From the NCBI GenBank assembly GCA_910588965.1, contig CAJUSO010000002.1, positions 62,001 to 126,000 on the forward strand: DNA of 64,000 bases, in the 5' to 3' direction. Shown piece by piece: positions 8,416 through 17,500 of this stretch (position 1 is its first letter; every line of letters begins with the position of its first letter). The notes beneath the pieces are model-generated. The model was not told the DNA's origin and made no database searches. It saw only the letters and a list, made by a program, of their open reading frames with translations. The translations under genes were made by a program, and so were the position numbers. The stretch comes from an uncultured Lachnospiraceae bacterium (GTDB lineage: Bacteria > Bacillota > Clostridia > Lachnospirales > Lachnospiraceae).

Positions 8416-9042
8416 TTAATCCAAATACTCTATCTTGCTGACGGACACCTCATAGGCAACCCTGTGCTCTACCTCTGTCTCTGAAAGCTTTTTCACATAT
8501 TCCCTGCTCTGTATCCTGCCATTCACCTGCACATGCCCGCCTATCTCAAATCCTGAGGCATACCTGGCATTCCGCCCCCAGCATATGCATGGTATGTAGT
8601 CTGACTTCCCATAAGAACGGTTTACAGCGATTAATAAATCTGCAATCTCCCTTCCCAGCGGCGTCTTGCGGTATATCGGCTCCTTGCAGATATACCCGTC
8701 CAGGAAAATCTGGTTGCTCTTATCCCCTTCAGGAACCTCGTCTACAAATTCCAGTTCTCTCACAAATACAGAAAGCACCAGGCGGTTTCTTTTTTCCTCA
8801 TGCCTGTTATAGGAACGGAATTGCCCGTCTACGCGGATAAAACGGCCAATGCAGCTCTGCTGCGTGTCAATCAGCCGTTCTGAAACCATCATAGGGATGA
8901 TGTCCGCAAAATTGCTGAGACGGTTTACAGATACCTCCACCATATAGAACCCTTCCCCAAAGACCTCGTGGCTGTACTGAAATTCCGATACGACCTCTCC
9001 TGTAATTGTTACTTGATTGTTTTCAAATATTTTATCTGCCAT
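8416..9042 (-). CDS. SSB-like protein with two OB folds
   Basis: A 208-residue protein resembling single-stranded DNA-binding protein, but with two tandem OB-fold-like halves: about 8-98 (NQVTITGEVVSEF... RFIRVDGQFRSYN) and about 104-207 (NQIFLDGYICKEP... HVQVNGRIQSREY). The second half has SSB-like IYRKTPLGREIADLLIAVNR and CICWGRNARYA. It lacks the acidic C-terminal tail that recruits partners in canonical SSB. The start ATG at 9042 (MADKIFENNQ) follows AAGGGGAC; an upstream frame to 9150 lacks a ribosome site. It is probably a paralogue rather than the replicative SSB. Confidence 0.7.
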   Translation of the reverse strand: MADKIFENNQVTITGEVVSEFQYSHEVFGEGFYMVEVSVNRLSNFADIIPMMVSERLIDTQQSCIGRFIRVDGQFRSYNRHEEKRNRLVLSVFVRELEFVDEVPEGDKSNQIFLDGYICKEPIYRKTPLGREIADLLIAVNRSYGKSDYIPCICWGRNARYASGFEIGGHVQVNGRIQSREYVKKLSETEVEHRVAYEVSVSKIEYLD

Positions 9043-9282
9043 GAATCTTAGTCCCCTTTCGTATATCGACGGCACATCGATGAAGTGTAAATTTTTCTTA
9101 AAGGATACTACCAAATTTATGAAAAAAAACGCATATTCTGTCGACAGCATCCTCCTATGTAACAGAATCCCAAGCCCAACGAAAAACTACTTTACGAAAC
9201 CTGTAAACTGCGTTAGACTAAGGGTGCAGGCATTTATGCTGCCTGCCAAAACACCGTGCATTGCACAGAAATGGAGGAAATT

Positions 9283-9804
9283 ATGGCACAAAACCCAATG
9301 ATAACCATTGAAATGGAGCACGGCGGCTCCATAAAGGCAGAACTCTATCCCGAGACTGCCCCCAATACTGTCCGTAACTTTATCAGCCTGGCTGGCAAGG
9401 GGTATTATGACGGGCTCTGCTTCCACCGTGTCATCCCTGGATTCATGATCCAAGGGGGATGCCCGGAAGGGACCGGGACTGGGGGGCCCGGCTACTGCAT
9501 CCGGGGGGAATTTTCCCAGAACGGCTTCCAAAACAGCTTAAAGCACAGCGCAGGTGTCCTTTCTATGGCGCGTACCATGGCGCCGGATTCGGCCGGGTCG
9601 CAATTCTTCATCATGCACCAGGACTCCCCTCATTTAGACGGAGCCTATGCGGCCTTCGGCAAGGTCACAGAAGGGATGGAGGTAGTCGACAGGATTGCAC
9701 AGGTACCTACGGATTACTCAGACCGGCCCATGGAGGTACAGGTCATGAAAAAGGTTACCGTAGAAACCTTTGGTGAAGAATATCCAGAGCCAGAAACCCT
9801 GTAA
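9283..9804 (+). CDS. Peptidyl-prolyl cis-trans isomerase (cyclophilin)
   Basis: A 173-residue cytoplasmic cyclophilin that catalyses proline isomerisation. The motifs are FHRVIPGFMIQGG (with the catalytic Arg), GVLSMARTMAPDSAGSQFFI and the LDGAYAAFGKVTEGMEVVD block. It has no signal peptide or lipobox. The ATG at 9283 (MAQNPM) follows GGAGGAAATT; an in-frame ATG at 9256 overlaps the ribosome site region and is unlikely. It is a single-gene plus-strand unit flanked by minus-strand genes. Confidence 0.93.
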   Translation: MAQNPMITIEMEHGGSIKAELYPETAPNTVRNFISLAGKGYYDGLCFHRVIPGFMIQGGCPEGTGTGGPGYCIRGEFSQNGFQNSLKHSAGVLSMARTMAPDSAGSQFFIMHQDSPHLDGAYAAFGKVTEGMEVVDRIAQVPTDYSDRPMEVQVMKKVTVETFGEEYPEPETL

Positions 9805-10118
9805 CCCCCAGACCCAGGCTCTCGCCTCAGCCAGGCTTTTAATCGCTGTCACGTTGCGGCTCACCCCTTCTGCCTCTGGGGGCTGACACGTTGCGGCTTA
9901 CCCCTTCTGCCTTTGGAGGCTGGCACATGAAAGGTTTCCCACCCCATCCTGGCCAGACCGCTAAGGGCTGGCACGTGAAAGGTTTCCCCACCCCATCCTG
10001 GCCAGACCGCTAAGGGCTGGCACGTGAAAGGTTTCCCGCCCGCCCCTTGGGACTGCCGGACAGCTTATCCCATATGCATCAGCGGCTGATGCGTAGGGGG
10101 TAGGGGGTAGGCGGCAGG
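9805..10118. repeat. Intergenic region with two families of tandem repeats
   Basis: There is no gene in these 314 bases. Family A starts at 9845 and 9882 (period 37): gctgtcacgttgcggctcac then ccttctgcctctggg, with a few changes between copies. Family B starts at 9918, 9966 and 10015 (period 48-49): ggctggcacgtgaaaggttt, then cccaccccatcctggccaga and ccgctaag; two copies are full and the third is partial. Both families share a GCTGnCACrT core. They are contiguous, not spaced, so this is not CRISPR. Confidence 0.85.
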
Positions 10119-10964
10119 TCATTTCACTACCCCTGCGCTTTTTAGGATTAACCGCGCAGACCTTAGCACCTCCCGCTCAAAATCAACATCCTTCCCTTTC
10201 ATGCCATGGCGGATGTATTTCTTCATGCCAATATCCATCATGCCGGCTTTGCTGGCAGCCTGCATCTGCGGATTATAGGGGATGGCGCCAAGCATGTCCC
10301 CATCCATACGGTAAAGGCGCTCCAAATCTGTCCTGTTATATAATTCCTCCTTAAAATAATTCCCCACCAGGAAAAAGGCCTTTCCCAGGAACTGCGGCGG
10401 CATCCTGTAATAATCCCCTATCAGTTCCTCCCCCTGGTCCATATTCAGGACACACAGTTCTGCCTGCCGGAGTATCTTTTGGGTAAAATCGTCCTTCCTG
10501 TTCCCGCAGTCTACAAAAACCACGTCAAAAGCCGCTTCCATGCCCTCCATAATCCGATGCATCTGTGCAAACAGGCGGTCTTTATACCACCGCTTGTATT
10601 CCTCCTTCTGGCAGCCAGGCATACAGTAAAGCCTTCCTTCTATCACAGGCTCCATGCTCGCCTGGATAAGCCGCCCATCCAATTCCCCCTCTTGCTCTTT
10701 GCGCAGCAGGCAGTCTAAGCCGCTGTCTGGAAAGTATTCTTCCTGCTCCGCTGCTAACAGGGCGCCTCCTGGCTGCAGATGCCTGGGCTTCTCTTTGCCT
10801 TCCTGCTTTTTTCCCTGAAAATTCTTTTCCAAATCCCTGTTGCAGTACCCGCTGGAAACTACCCCTATGGTAATAGGATACACCATTGCCGCCGTACAGG
10901 CAATAGCTGTTGTATTAAATGTTGTGCCCACTTGCTCTTGTCCACTCCAAAATGCTATTTTCAT
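10119..10964 (-). CDS. ParA/MinD-like P-loop protein, divergent
   Basis: A 281-residue protein with a ParA/MinD/CpaE-like fold. The N-terminus has IAFWSGQEQVGTTFNT, a deviant Walker A in which the usual GKT lysine is Thr, and AAFDVVFVDCGNR matches the Walker B region. Similar proteins sit in Clostridial Flp/Tad-type pilus loci beside a CpaF ATPase, but none is present here. It may be a localisation or scaffold factor with weak or no ATPase activity. The start ATG at 10964 follows AAAGGAGAGGTTAG. The gene stands alone between repeats and a large palindrome. Confidence 0.6.
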   Translation of the reverse strand: MKIAFWSGQEQVGTTFNTTAIACTAAMVYPITIGVVSSGYCNRDLEKNFQGKKQEGKEKPRHLQPGGALLAAEQEEYFPDSGLDCLLRKEQEGELDGRLIQASMEPVIEGRLYCMPGCQKEEYKRWYKDRLFAQMHRIMEGMEAAFDVVFVDCGNRKDDFTQKILRQAELCVLNMDQGEELIGDYYRMPPQFLGKAFFLVGNYFKEELYNRTDLERLYRMDGDMLGAIPYNPQMQAASKAGMMDIGMKKYIRHGMKGKDVDFEREVLRSARLILKSAGVVK

Positions 10965-11312
10965 CTAACCTCTCCTTTGTGTTCTGAGAGATAGCATTCT
11001 TCAGGCTCCTTATTGGGAAACACATGTTGAGATTCTATATTTTGGGATCAAACGCACAGACTTTGTGTCGATTATGTAAAAGAATATTCATCTTACTCTG
11101 CCCTGACCCACTGCCTCTAAAAAGGCTTAACAAAGGATATGCATATCTTATCTAATTTCATGGCAAAAGTAAATGGCATTCTGCCAATTTATAAAAATTT
11201 AAGATTTAAAAAGCTGCAGGGTGCGCCGTTGGCTGCCGTGGATTTATGCAAAATGCATAAATCCAAAGCAGCCAACGGCGCACCCGCCCAAGGGAATATG
11301 CTTTGCCCATCC
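10965..11312. other. Intergenic gap (348 bp)
   Basis: No supported gene. The right half holds the large palindrome at 11219-11285. The left half is AT-rich, with no promoter of good quality recognised for the ParA-like gene. Confidence 0.55.
11219..11285. repeat. Large two-segment palindrome
   Basis: Outer arms 11219-11236 and 11268-11285 pair perfectly over 18 bases (gggtgcgccgttggctgc with its complement). Inner arms 11240-11250 and 11254-11264 pair over 11 bases (ggatttatgca) around an AAA loop, with only a small internal loop between the two helices. On the minus strand CTGCAGCTTTTT follows, so it may end transcription of the amidase gene, but it is far longer than normal terminators here. 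Confidence 0.85.
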
Positions 11313-12071
11313 TTAAAGATTTACTACCAGGGTATCATAACCTTCCTGCCGCAGCTGTGCCTGCAAGGCCGCCGCATCTTCTAAGGACGCTTCATCCCCC
11401 ACCACAACGGCATAGTATGGATCCTCCCAGCGCACGATGGCAGGATACCCCTGTTCCTCCAACTGCCCTTCCATATACCTGGCGTTAGATTCATAACGGT
11501 ACAGCCCCACCTGTACCCCATACCTCTTTGCAGCAGTTTCCAAGGGCAATGCTTGTTCCACTCCCCTTACAATGGCATCCACCATCTCATCGAAACGCTG
11601 GTCAAACATCTGGTTATCCCCTTCATTATTAATGAACCCCAGTTCCATCAGTACCGCCGGCATCTTAGTCCTGCGGAGCACCACAAGCCCTGGCCGCTCA
11701 TCCACGCCCAAATCCTTAAACCCAAATTCCACCAGTTCGTCATTAATGGATTCCCCCAGCCTTGCGGCTTCCGTACCGGCCTCATAGACCAATGCCTGCG
11801 TCCCGCTGTAGGTATTGGGATTAATCCCCGAATTACGATGGAAGGAAATAAAGTAGTCTGCACCGGAACGGTTGGCAATCTGCGCCTTCTCCACAGGGGA
11901 ATCGTACCTGTCCTCCGTCCTTGTATAGAGCACATCATACCCCGCATCCTCCAGTTTCTGCCCTACGGCCAGGGTAACCCGCAGGGTGTCGTCCTTCTCT
12001 TTCCTCCCATTATAAGAAGCCCCGTTGTCATACCCTCCGTGTCCTGCGTCCAATATAATCGTAATAGCCAT
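11313..12071 (-). CDS. N-acetylmuramoyl-L-alanine amidase with SPOR domain (CwlC-like)
   Basis: A 252-residue amidase that cuts the bond between MurNAc and the stem peptide. The Amidase_3 domain covers about 1-175 with the zinc ligands in ILDAGHGG (His), the Glu in NGRKEKDD, FISFHRNSG (His) and the catalytic Glu in VLMELGFIN. A SPOR-type domain (about 181-252, YGVQVGLYRYESNA...) binds denuded glycan. There is no signal peptide. This length, architecture and lack of a signal match B. subtilis CwlC, made in the mother cell under sigma-K to lyse it. A sigma-K-like promoter lies directly upstream. The start ATG at 12071 follows GGAGGGAGA. Confidence 0.85.
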   Translation of the reverse strand: MAITIILDAGHGGYDNGASYNGRKEKDDTLRVTLAVGQKLEDAGYDVLYTRTEDRYDSPVEKAQIANRSGADYFISFHRNSGINPNTYSGTQALVYEAGTEAARLGESINDELVEFGFKDLGVDERPGLVVLRRTKMPAVLMELGFINNEGDNQMFDQRFDEMVDAIVRGVEQALPLETAAKRYGVQVGLYRYESNARYMEGQLEEQGYPAIVRWEDPYYAVVVGDEASLEDAAALQAQLRQEGYDTLVVNL

Positions 12072-12093
12072 TCTCCCTCCATGTTTTTTCTTT

Positions 12094-12119
12094 TATAGTA
12101 TGTGAAATAAGCATAAAGT
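12094..12119 (-). promoter_or_regulatory. Sigma-K-like promoter of the amidase
   Basis: On the minus strand AAAC ends at 12118, a 15-base spacer follows, then CATACTATA (12102-12094). This fits the CATAnnnTA -10 and AC -35 of sigma-K. Transcription would begin near 12086, only about 15 bases before the start codon. A spacer of 15 is slightly short of the usual 16-17. Confidence 0.5.
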
Positions 12120-12124
12120 TTCCA

Positions 12125-12153
12125 TTGACAAAAATCCCTTCTGCGTTTATATT
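12125..12153 (+). promoter_or_regulatory. Sigma-A promoter of fabH
   Basis: TTGACA (12125-12130), a 17-base spacer and TATATT (12148-12153), about 50 bases before the fabH start. Its -10 overlaps that of a possible opposing promoter. Confidence 0.8.
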
Positions 12154-12179
12154 AAACATGTAATTATTTTGATTGTCAA
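12151..12179 (-). promoter_or_regulatory. Possible opposing sigma-A promoter
   Basis: Minus-strand TTGACA (12179-12174), a 17-base spacer and TTTAAT (12156-12151). It would read toward the amidase through the fabH promoter, with the two -10 boxes sharing 12151-12153, so both cannot be occupied at once. Confidence 0.45.
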
Positions 12180-12202
12180 ACCATTAAGGATAGGATTATA
12201 TT

Positions 12203-13171
12203 ATGAGAGCAAAAATTATTGGGACCGGAAGCTGCCTTCCGGAAAAAATTGTAACAAATGATTCCCTGTCTGGCTTGGTGGACACCAGCGATGAATGGAT
12301 CCAAAGCCGCACAGGGATCCGTAGCCGCCACCTGGTATCTTCCAAGCAGGAGACCACACTGTCAATGGCTGCCAAAGCCGGCCAGGCTGCATTAGAAGAC
12401 GCTGGGCTCCTGCCCCAGCAGCTGGACCTTATCCTGGTCGCCACTGTCTCCTCTGATTTCCTGACGCCCAGCACCGCCTGCATGGTGCAGAAAGAACTGG
12501 GAGCCTGCCATGCGGCCGCGTTTGATATCAATGCCGCCTGCTCCGGTTTTTTATTTGCGCTGAACACCGTGGACGCCTATTTCCAGGCAGGGATTTACCA
12601 GACAGCGCTGATTATCGGCGTGGAAACCCTCTCCAAGCTTATCGACTGGTCCGACCGCTCCACCTGCGTCCTGTTTGGGGACGGAGCCGGGGCTGTGGCC
12701 GTGAAGGCCTCCGAAGAAGGCATGGTAGCCTGCCTGCAGGGCTCGGATGGCAGCGGCGGGGATATCCTGGTATGCAAGAGCCGGCGCAACAACAACCCCT
12801 ATGTCCATACCGGCACGGATTTAGATTACTTATACATGAACGGCCAGGAAGTGTTTAAATTTGCAGTAAAAAAGGAACCGGAATGCATCCAGTCCCTCCT
12901 GCAGCAGGCCGGCATGCAGCCCTCTGACGTTGACTACTACCTGCTGCACCAGGCAAATTACCGCATTATTTCTTCCATTGCCCGTAAATTAAAGCTGCCC
13001 CTGGAAAAATTCCCCTCAAACGTGGGCCATTGCGGCAACACTTCTGCTGCAAGCATCCCTATCCTCTTAGATGAGGTCCACAAAAAAGGGATGCTGGCCG
13101 AAGGAAACACCATCCTCCTCTCAGGCTTCGGCGCCGGCCTTACCTGGGGCGCAGCTTTGCTGAAATGGTAA
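12203..13171 (+). CDS. fabH: Beta-ketoacyl-ACP synthase III
   Basis: A 322-residue KAS III that starts fatty-acid synthesis by condensing an acyl-CoA with malonyl-ACP. The catalytic triad is present: Cys in INAACSGFLFA, His in LLHQANYRII and Asn in GHCGNTSAAS; VLFGDGAGAV is conserved. The ATG at 12203 follows AAGGATAGG at a somewhat long distance. It stands alone with its own promoter and terminator rather than in a fab operon, so it may be a second KAS III with special substrate or use. Confidence 0.93.
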   Translation: MRAKIIGTGSCLPEKIVTNDSLSGLVDTSDEWIQSRTGIRSRHLVSSKQETTLSMAAKAGQAALEDAGLLPQQLDLILVATVSSDFLTPSTACMVQKELGACHAAAFDINAACSGFLFALNTVDAYFQAGIYQTALIIGVETLSKLIDWSDRSTCVLFGDGAGAVAVKASEEGMVACLQGSDGSGGDILVCKSRRNNNPYVHTGTDLDYLYMNGQEVFKFAVKKEPECIQSLLQQAGMQPSDVDYYLLHQANYRIISSIARKLKLPLEKFPSNVGHCGNTSAASIPILLDEVHKKGMLAEGNTILLSGFGAGLTWGAALLKW

Positions 13172-13197
13172 CAGCCCCATTGCAGGGGATACGGTTC

Positions 13198-13229
13198 AGG
13201 CACGCCCGGTAAAGGCAAGGGGCGTGCCT
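13198..13229. terminator. Shared terminator between fabH and hflX
   Basis: A 10-bp perfect stem (aggcacgccc 13198-13207 with gggcgtgcct 13220-13229) and 12-base loop lie between convergent fabH and hflX. T-runs are weak on both sides, so it may act in both directions with partial strength. Confidence 0.6.
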
Positions 13230-13241
13230 TCCCACTTCTTC

Positions 13242-14501
13242 CTAACACATCTTCCCCGCCAGGTTCTTATAACATTCCACCGGCACGAATGCCTTGATAT
13301 ATACCCCATCCTCTTGGTACTCTTCCTCCAGCAGTTCCCCGTATCTGCGGATTACCGATAGCTGCCCGCCTTGGCCATATGGGAATACCCCTTCCAGGAG
13401 TTTTTTGTCCTCCCTCAAAATCCCTTCCAAGGCCATTTTCACTTCTTCCATCCCGGCCCCATACTTTGCCGAAACCTTTAATTCCCTGTCAGCGCGGAAA
13501 TCCCTGGCAATCCCTGGTTCCTTTACCTTATCCTGCTTGTTGAACAGTGTTATGGTTTTCTTGCCCGACACACCCAGGCTATGGAGCGTTTCATAGACAA
13601 TATGCATCTGCTTTTCCATCTGGGGATTGGAAGCATCCACCACATGTATGATAAAATCTGCATATTTTGCTTCCTCCAGTGTACTGCGGAACGCTTCCAC
13701 CAGGTGGTGCGGCAGCTTGCGTATAAAACCAACCGTATCTGTCAGCAAAAGTTCCTGCCCGCTGTCCAGCTTCATCATGCGCGTTGTAGGGTCAAGGGTG
13801 GCGAATAGCTTATCCTCTTCCAGGACGCCAGCGTCCGTCAGGCGGTTCAGCAGCGTAGATTTCCCCGCATTGGTATACCCTACGATAGCAGCTGTCTTGA
13901 CCTGGCTGCGCGTCCTCTGCCCCCTGGCCACTTCCCGGTGCCTCTGTACTTGCCCTAACTCCCGTTTCAGATGGGAAATCCGCGACTTAATCAGCCTCCT
14001 GTCCATTTCCAGCTTCTTCTCCCCCGGCCCCCGCGTACCAATCCCGCCGCCCAGGCGGGATAAAGATGCCCCAGCCCCTGCCAGGCGGCTCATCCGATAC
14101 CTTAGCTGGGCAAGCTCCACCTGTATCTTACCCTCGCTCGTGGACGCCCTTGCTGCAAAAATATCCAGGATTAATAAGGTCCGGTCCATAACCTTACATT
14201 CCAGGGCATCCTCCATTTTCCGTACCTGCACAGGGGATAACTCATCATCGCATATAATACCGGTGGCATCTGTCTCCTGCAGCATCTGGCGGATTTCCTG
14301 TAATTTCCCAGCCCCCACATAAGTGCCTGGATGGATGCCTTCCCTAACCTGAAGGACTGTCCCAACCACTTGAGCACCGGCAGTCTGTGCCAATTCCGCC
14401 AGTTCTTCCAAAGAATCCTGCGCGTCATCCCCTTCCTTCCAGCTGACGCCTGCCAGGATGACCCGTTCCTTCCTTTCTTCTATTTGCAATGCCTGTTCCA
14501 T
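13242..14501 (-). CDS. hflX: GTPase HflX
   Basis: A 419-residue ribosome-associated GTPase that splits or rescues stalled 70S ribosomes under stress. It has the N-terminal HflX domain with a glycine-rich segment (SRLGGGIGTRGPGEKKLE), a coiled linker, and the G domain with GYTNAGKSTLLNRL (G1), the DPTTR block, DTVGFIRKLPHHLVEAF (G3) and FNKQDK (G4), then a C-terminal domain. The start ATG at 14501 follows AAGGAG. It sits downstream of the GH43 gene but behind a terminator. Confidence 0.95.
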   Translation of the reverse strand: MEQALQIEERKERVILAGVSWKEGDDAQDSLEELAELAQTAGAQVVGTVLQVREGIHPGTYVGAGKLQEIRQMLQETDATGIICDDELSPVQVRKMEDALECKVMDRTLLILDIFAARASTSEGKIQVELAQLRYRMSRLAGAGASLSRLGGGIGTRGPGEKKLEMDRRLIKSRISHLKRELGQVQRHREVARGQRTRSQVKTAAIVGYTNAGKSTLLNRLTDAGVLEEDKLFATLDPTTRMMKLDSGQELLLTDTVGFIRKLPHHLVEAFRSTLEEAKYADFIIHVVDASNPQMEKQMHIVYETLHSLGVSGKKTITLFNKQDKVKEPGIARDFRADRELKVSAKYGAGMEEVKMALEGILREDKKLLEGVFPYGQGGQLSVIRRYGELLEEEYQEDGVYIKAFVPVECYKNLAGKMC

Positions 14502-14550
14502 AGGTTTACTCCTTCCTCAGATCATATTCCAAAACCATTGCCTATTGTGA

Positions 14551-14579
14551 AAAGGCATGGCTCATATGGCCATGCCTTT
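14551..14579 (-). terminator. Terminator after the GH43 gene
   Basis: An 11-bp perfect stem (aaaggcatggc 14551-14561 with 14569-14579) and 7-base loop, followed on the minus strand by TTTTCAC. It separates the GH43 gene from hflX. Confidence 0.7.
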
Positions 14580-14591
14580 CCGCTAAACTGC

Positions 14592-17500
14592 TTATTTCAC
14601 CTTCACTTTAATGGTTGCTTTCTTGCCATTATAAGTCTTAACGGTAATCGTTGCACTCCCCTTCTTCACGCCAGTGATAACGCCGGACTTGGATACCTTT
14701 GCAACGCTCTTCTTGCTGGATTTGTAGGTAACCTTGTTCATTGCCCCGCTTGGCTTCAGGGTATATTTAATCTTGTATGTCTTCTTCCTCTTCAAGGAGA
14801 TGCTCTTCTTCTTAACGGTAATCTTCGTAGGAGCCTTCTTGATGGTAATCGTACAGGTTGCGGATTTGCCGCCTGCCTTGGCGGTAATCTTCACTTTCCC
14901 TGCCTTCTTAGCCTTCACCACACCCTTAGAGCTGACAGTGGCAAGCTTCGTGCTGCTGCTCTTCCAGGTTACCTTCTTGTCTGCCTTGTCTGCACTGCTT
15001 GGTGAAACAGTTGCTTTCAAAGCCAAGGTCTCCTTTTCACCCATCGTAGCTGTCTTCTTGCTCAATGTTACTTTGGTGACACGGACCTTTACGGTTACCT
15101 GGCAGGTAGCCGTCTTGCCATTTGCTGTCTTGGCAGTAATGGTTGCCGTTCCCTTTGCAACAGGCGTTACATTGCCTTTTGCATCCACTTTTGCCACCTT
15201 AGGATTGCTGGTAGCCCATGTAACTGTTTTGTTGGTCGCATTGCTTGGGGCTACGGTGGCTTTCAAGGCAACCGCCTTATCCTTTACATACAGGGTAAGG
15301 GATTTCTTATCGAGAGACACGCTCGTTGCTTCCACAACCGGAGGCACTGGATTCGCTACAGTGACCTTACAGGTAGCGGTCATGTCCCCAGCCTTTGCCG
15401 TAATGGTGGCTTCACCAGCGGCAACTGCCGTTACCTTGCCATTTACTACCGTTGCCACAGATGTCTTGTCTGAACTCCATGCCACAGACTTATCTGTTGC
15501 GTTATCCGGCAGTACAGTTGCCTTCAGATCGGCAGATTTGCCAACCTCAAGGTTCAATGCTGTCTTATCTAATGTTATGGATGTTACCGGGACAACCTCT
15601 TCTACACCGCTAACCTTAACTTTGACTTTTACCGTCTTATTCTCTTCCAACAGTTCGTCCTCATAGGTCATCTTCAGAATCGGCATACCGTCTGCTGCCC
15701 AGTGTACGCGTTTCAGGCGCGCGTGGCGGCAGGGGTCATTTAAAGGCTCGCCATTGTACTTACCGCATTTCTGGTAATTGTGGGAGGTTGGCCTTGCATG
15801 GTATACAAAAATAGCATTCCCATCCTGGTCCACCGTAAAGGAGTTGTGCCCCGGCCCTTCTTCGCCGTCCACATCACGGGAGGTCAGCAACGGATATGGG
15901 CTCTTGGTCCAATTACTGCTATCCAGCAAGTCTGTGCCGGCCTTTGCATTACACATACCAATGGCATATTCAGAGCCTGTACCGGATACGGAATAGCACA
16001 TAAACACATTCCCATCATGCTGCAATATGGTAGCGCCTTCATTTACACAGAAACGCACGCGCTCCCAGCCATAATCCGATTTTGTGACACGTGTTGCAGG
16101 AGAAGTGATGAGCCATGGCTGGTTCTCATCTACTGTTGCAATAAACAAATCCGTGCTGGAGCCCTGGTAAGCTGCCGTTGGCTTGCCTGCCCAGATTACA
16201 TAGGATTTCCCGTTCACTTTGTCTTTAAAATACGTCATATCCAGGCAGAATGCCAAGTTAAAAGGATCGCTGTCCTGGTTGGATGTCATCTTATAATCCT
16301 GCCATTGGGATACCTGATCCGAAGCTGTAAGCGCCGTCTCATAAGGATCCCTGTCGCCCGGAAGCACTAATACATGGCAGTAAATATCAAACAAATTGCC
16401 GCTGTGGCTCTCTGTAAAATACACAACCCAGTTATCGCCGACACGGTGGATCTCAGGCGCCCAGATATAACGGTGGCCTCTGTCTGCCTGCGTCCCGTCC
16501 GGGTTTGTATAGCCCTGGTTCCCAACCTTCCAAATGGTCACCTGGTCTTTCCTGCTCTGGAGCCCTTCTAAGGTCCTTGCACGCCTTAATACGACACGGT
16601 CGTACTGCTCTGTCTTGTCATTTGCATCGATAGCATCGCCTTCTTCTGGGAAATAAGAGCCTGTCATATAGTAATATCCTGTCTGCTCATCCCAGTAAAT
16701 ACAAGGATCTGCCATACCTTCTACGAATTTCGTCCGGTCATAGTATACCGTCCCAGTTGCTTCATCATAGTTGTCTGGGTCATCGCTGGCATTTTCCGGA
16801 TCGTCGTCCGGAAGGGTGCTGCCATTTAACTCTTTCAGTTTATTGATATACTGGGTCTGGATTACCTTCCCTTCCAGTTCATAAGTACCTGCCTTTGAGA
16901 AATCAATATCCTTAAACGCATCGCTCCAGTCAATGTTAAACTTCTGGACAGAGCCGTCAGTAAAGGTTGCATTGACAGACTTCTGCAGCATTTGAAGGAC
17001 CTCATCTGTGGTCTTTGCACTTGTGGCGTCTACATCCGCTAATTTTTCCAGCCCATTGTTCACTACTGTGCCCAATTTATTCACAATATATGTATACTCT
17101 TCATCGGTAAGCCTCAGGGCATTGCCTAAGGTAATGCTGTCATCGGTATCCAGGATATTCTCGCCGTGCAGCATCAGTTTGAAGTTGGATTTCTTCAAAT
17201 TAAAATCATCAATGCCATAAGCCTGGACGATTTCATCGTCATAATAATTTACCCCATCCTGGGAGGTAAATTTATGGAATCCCTTTGATGCAGTTGCATC
17301 CGGCGCTACAACGGTAAATTTCCCATCTACTTTGGCAATCTTAGGCTCTGTAACCTGAAGGGTGCCGTTCGTGCTTTTTGAGAATATTACGCCGCCGCCA
17401 TTATTCAATACATCAAATACCTTGCCATCTTTGCTGACTGCCATATAGACGCTCCTGGTCTCCTGTGCCAGGTTAGCTGCATTTGCATAAAATGCCTTAG

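Noticed and set aside
9226..9246. GCAGGCA-TGCCTGC hairpin before the cyclophilin gene as a terminator or riboswitch
   Set aside because: It is only a 7-bp stem with no T-run on either strand and no recognisable aptamer around it.
9845..10037. CRISPR array
   Set aside because: Units are contiguous with no unique spacers, there are two unit types, and no cas genes are present.
13627..14322. A 231-codon plus-strand open frame inside hflX
   Set aside because: It is a shadow of a well-conserved GTPase gene on the minus strand, with no start signals or family features.
14734..15666. A 310-codon plus-strand open frame opposite the C-terminal repeats of the GH43 gene
   Set aside because: It is the antisense of the repetitive Big_2 coding sequence, has no ribosome site, and its hydrophobic protein mirrors the Lys/Thr/Val-rich codons on the other strand.
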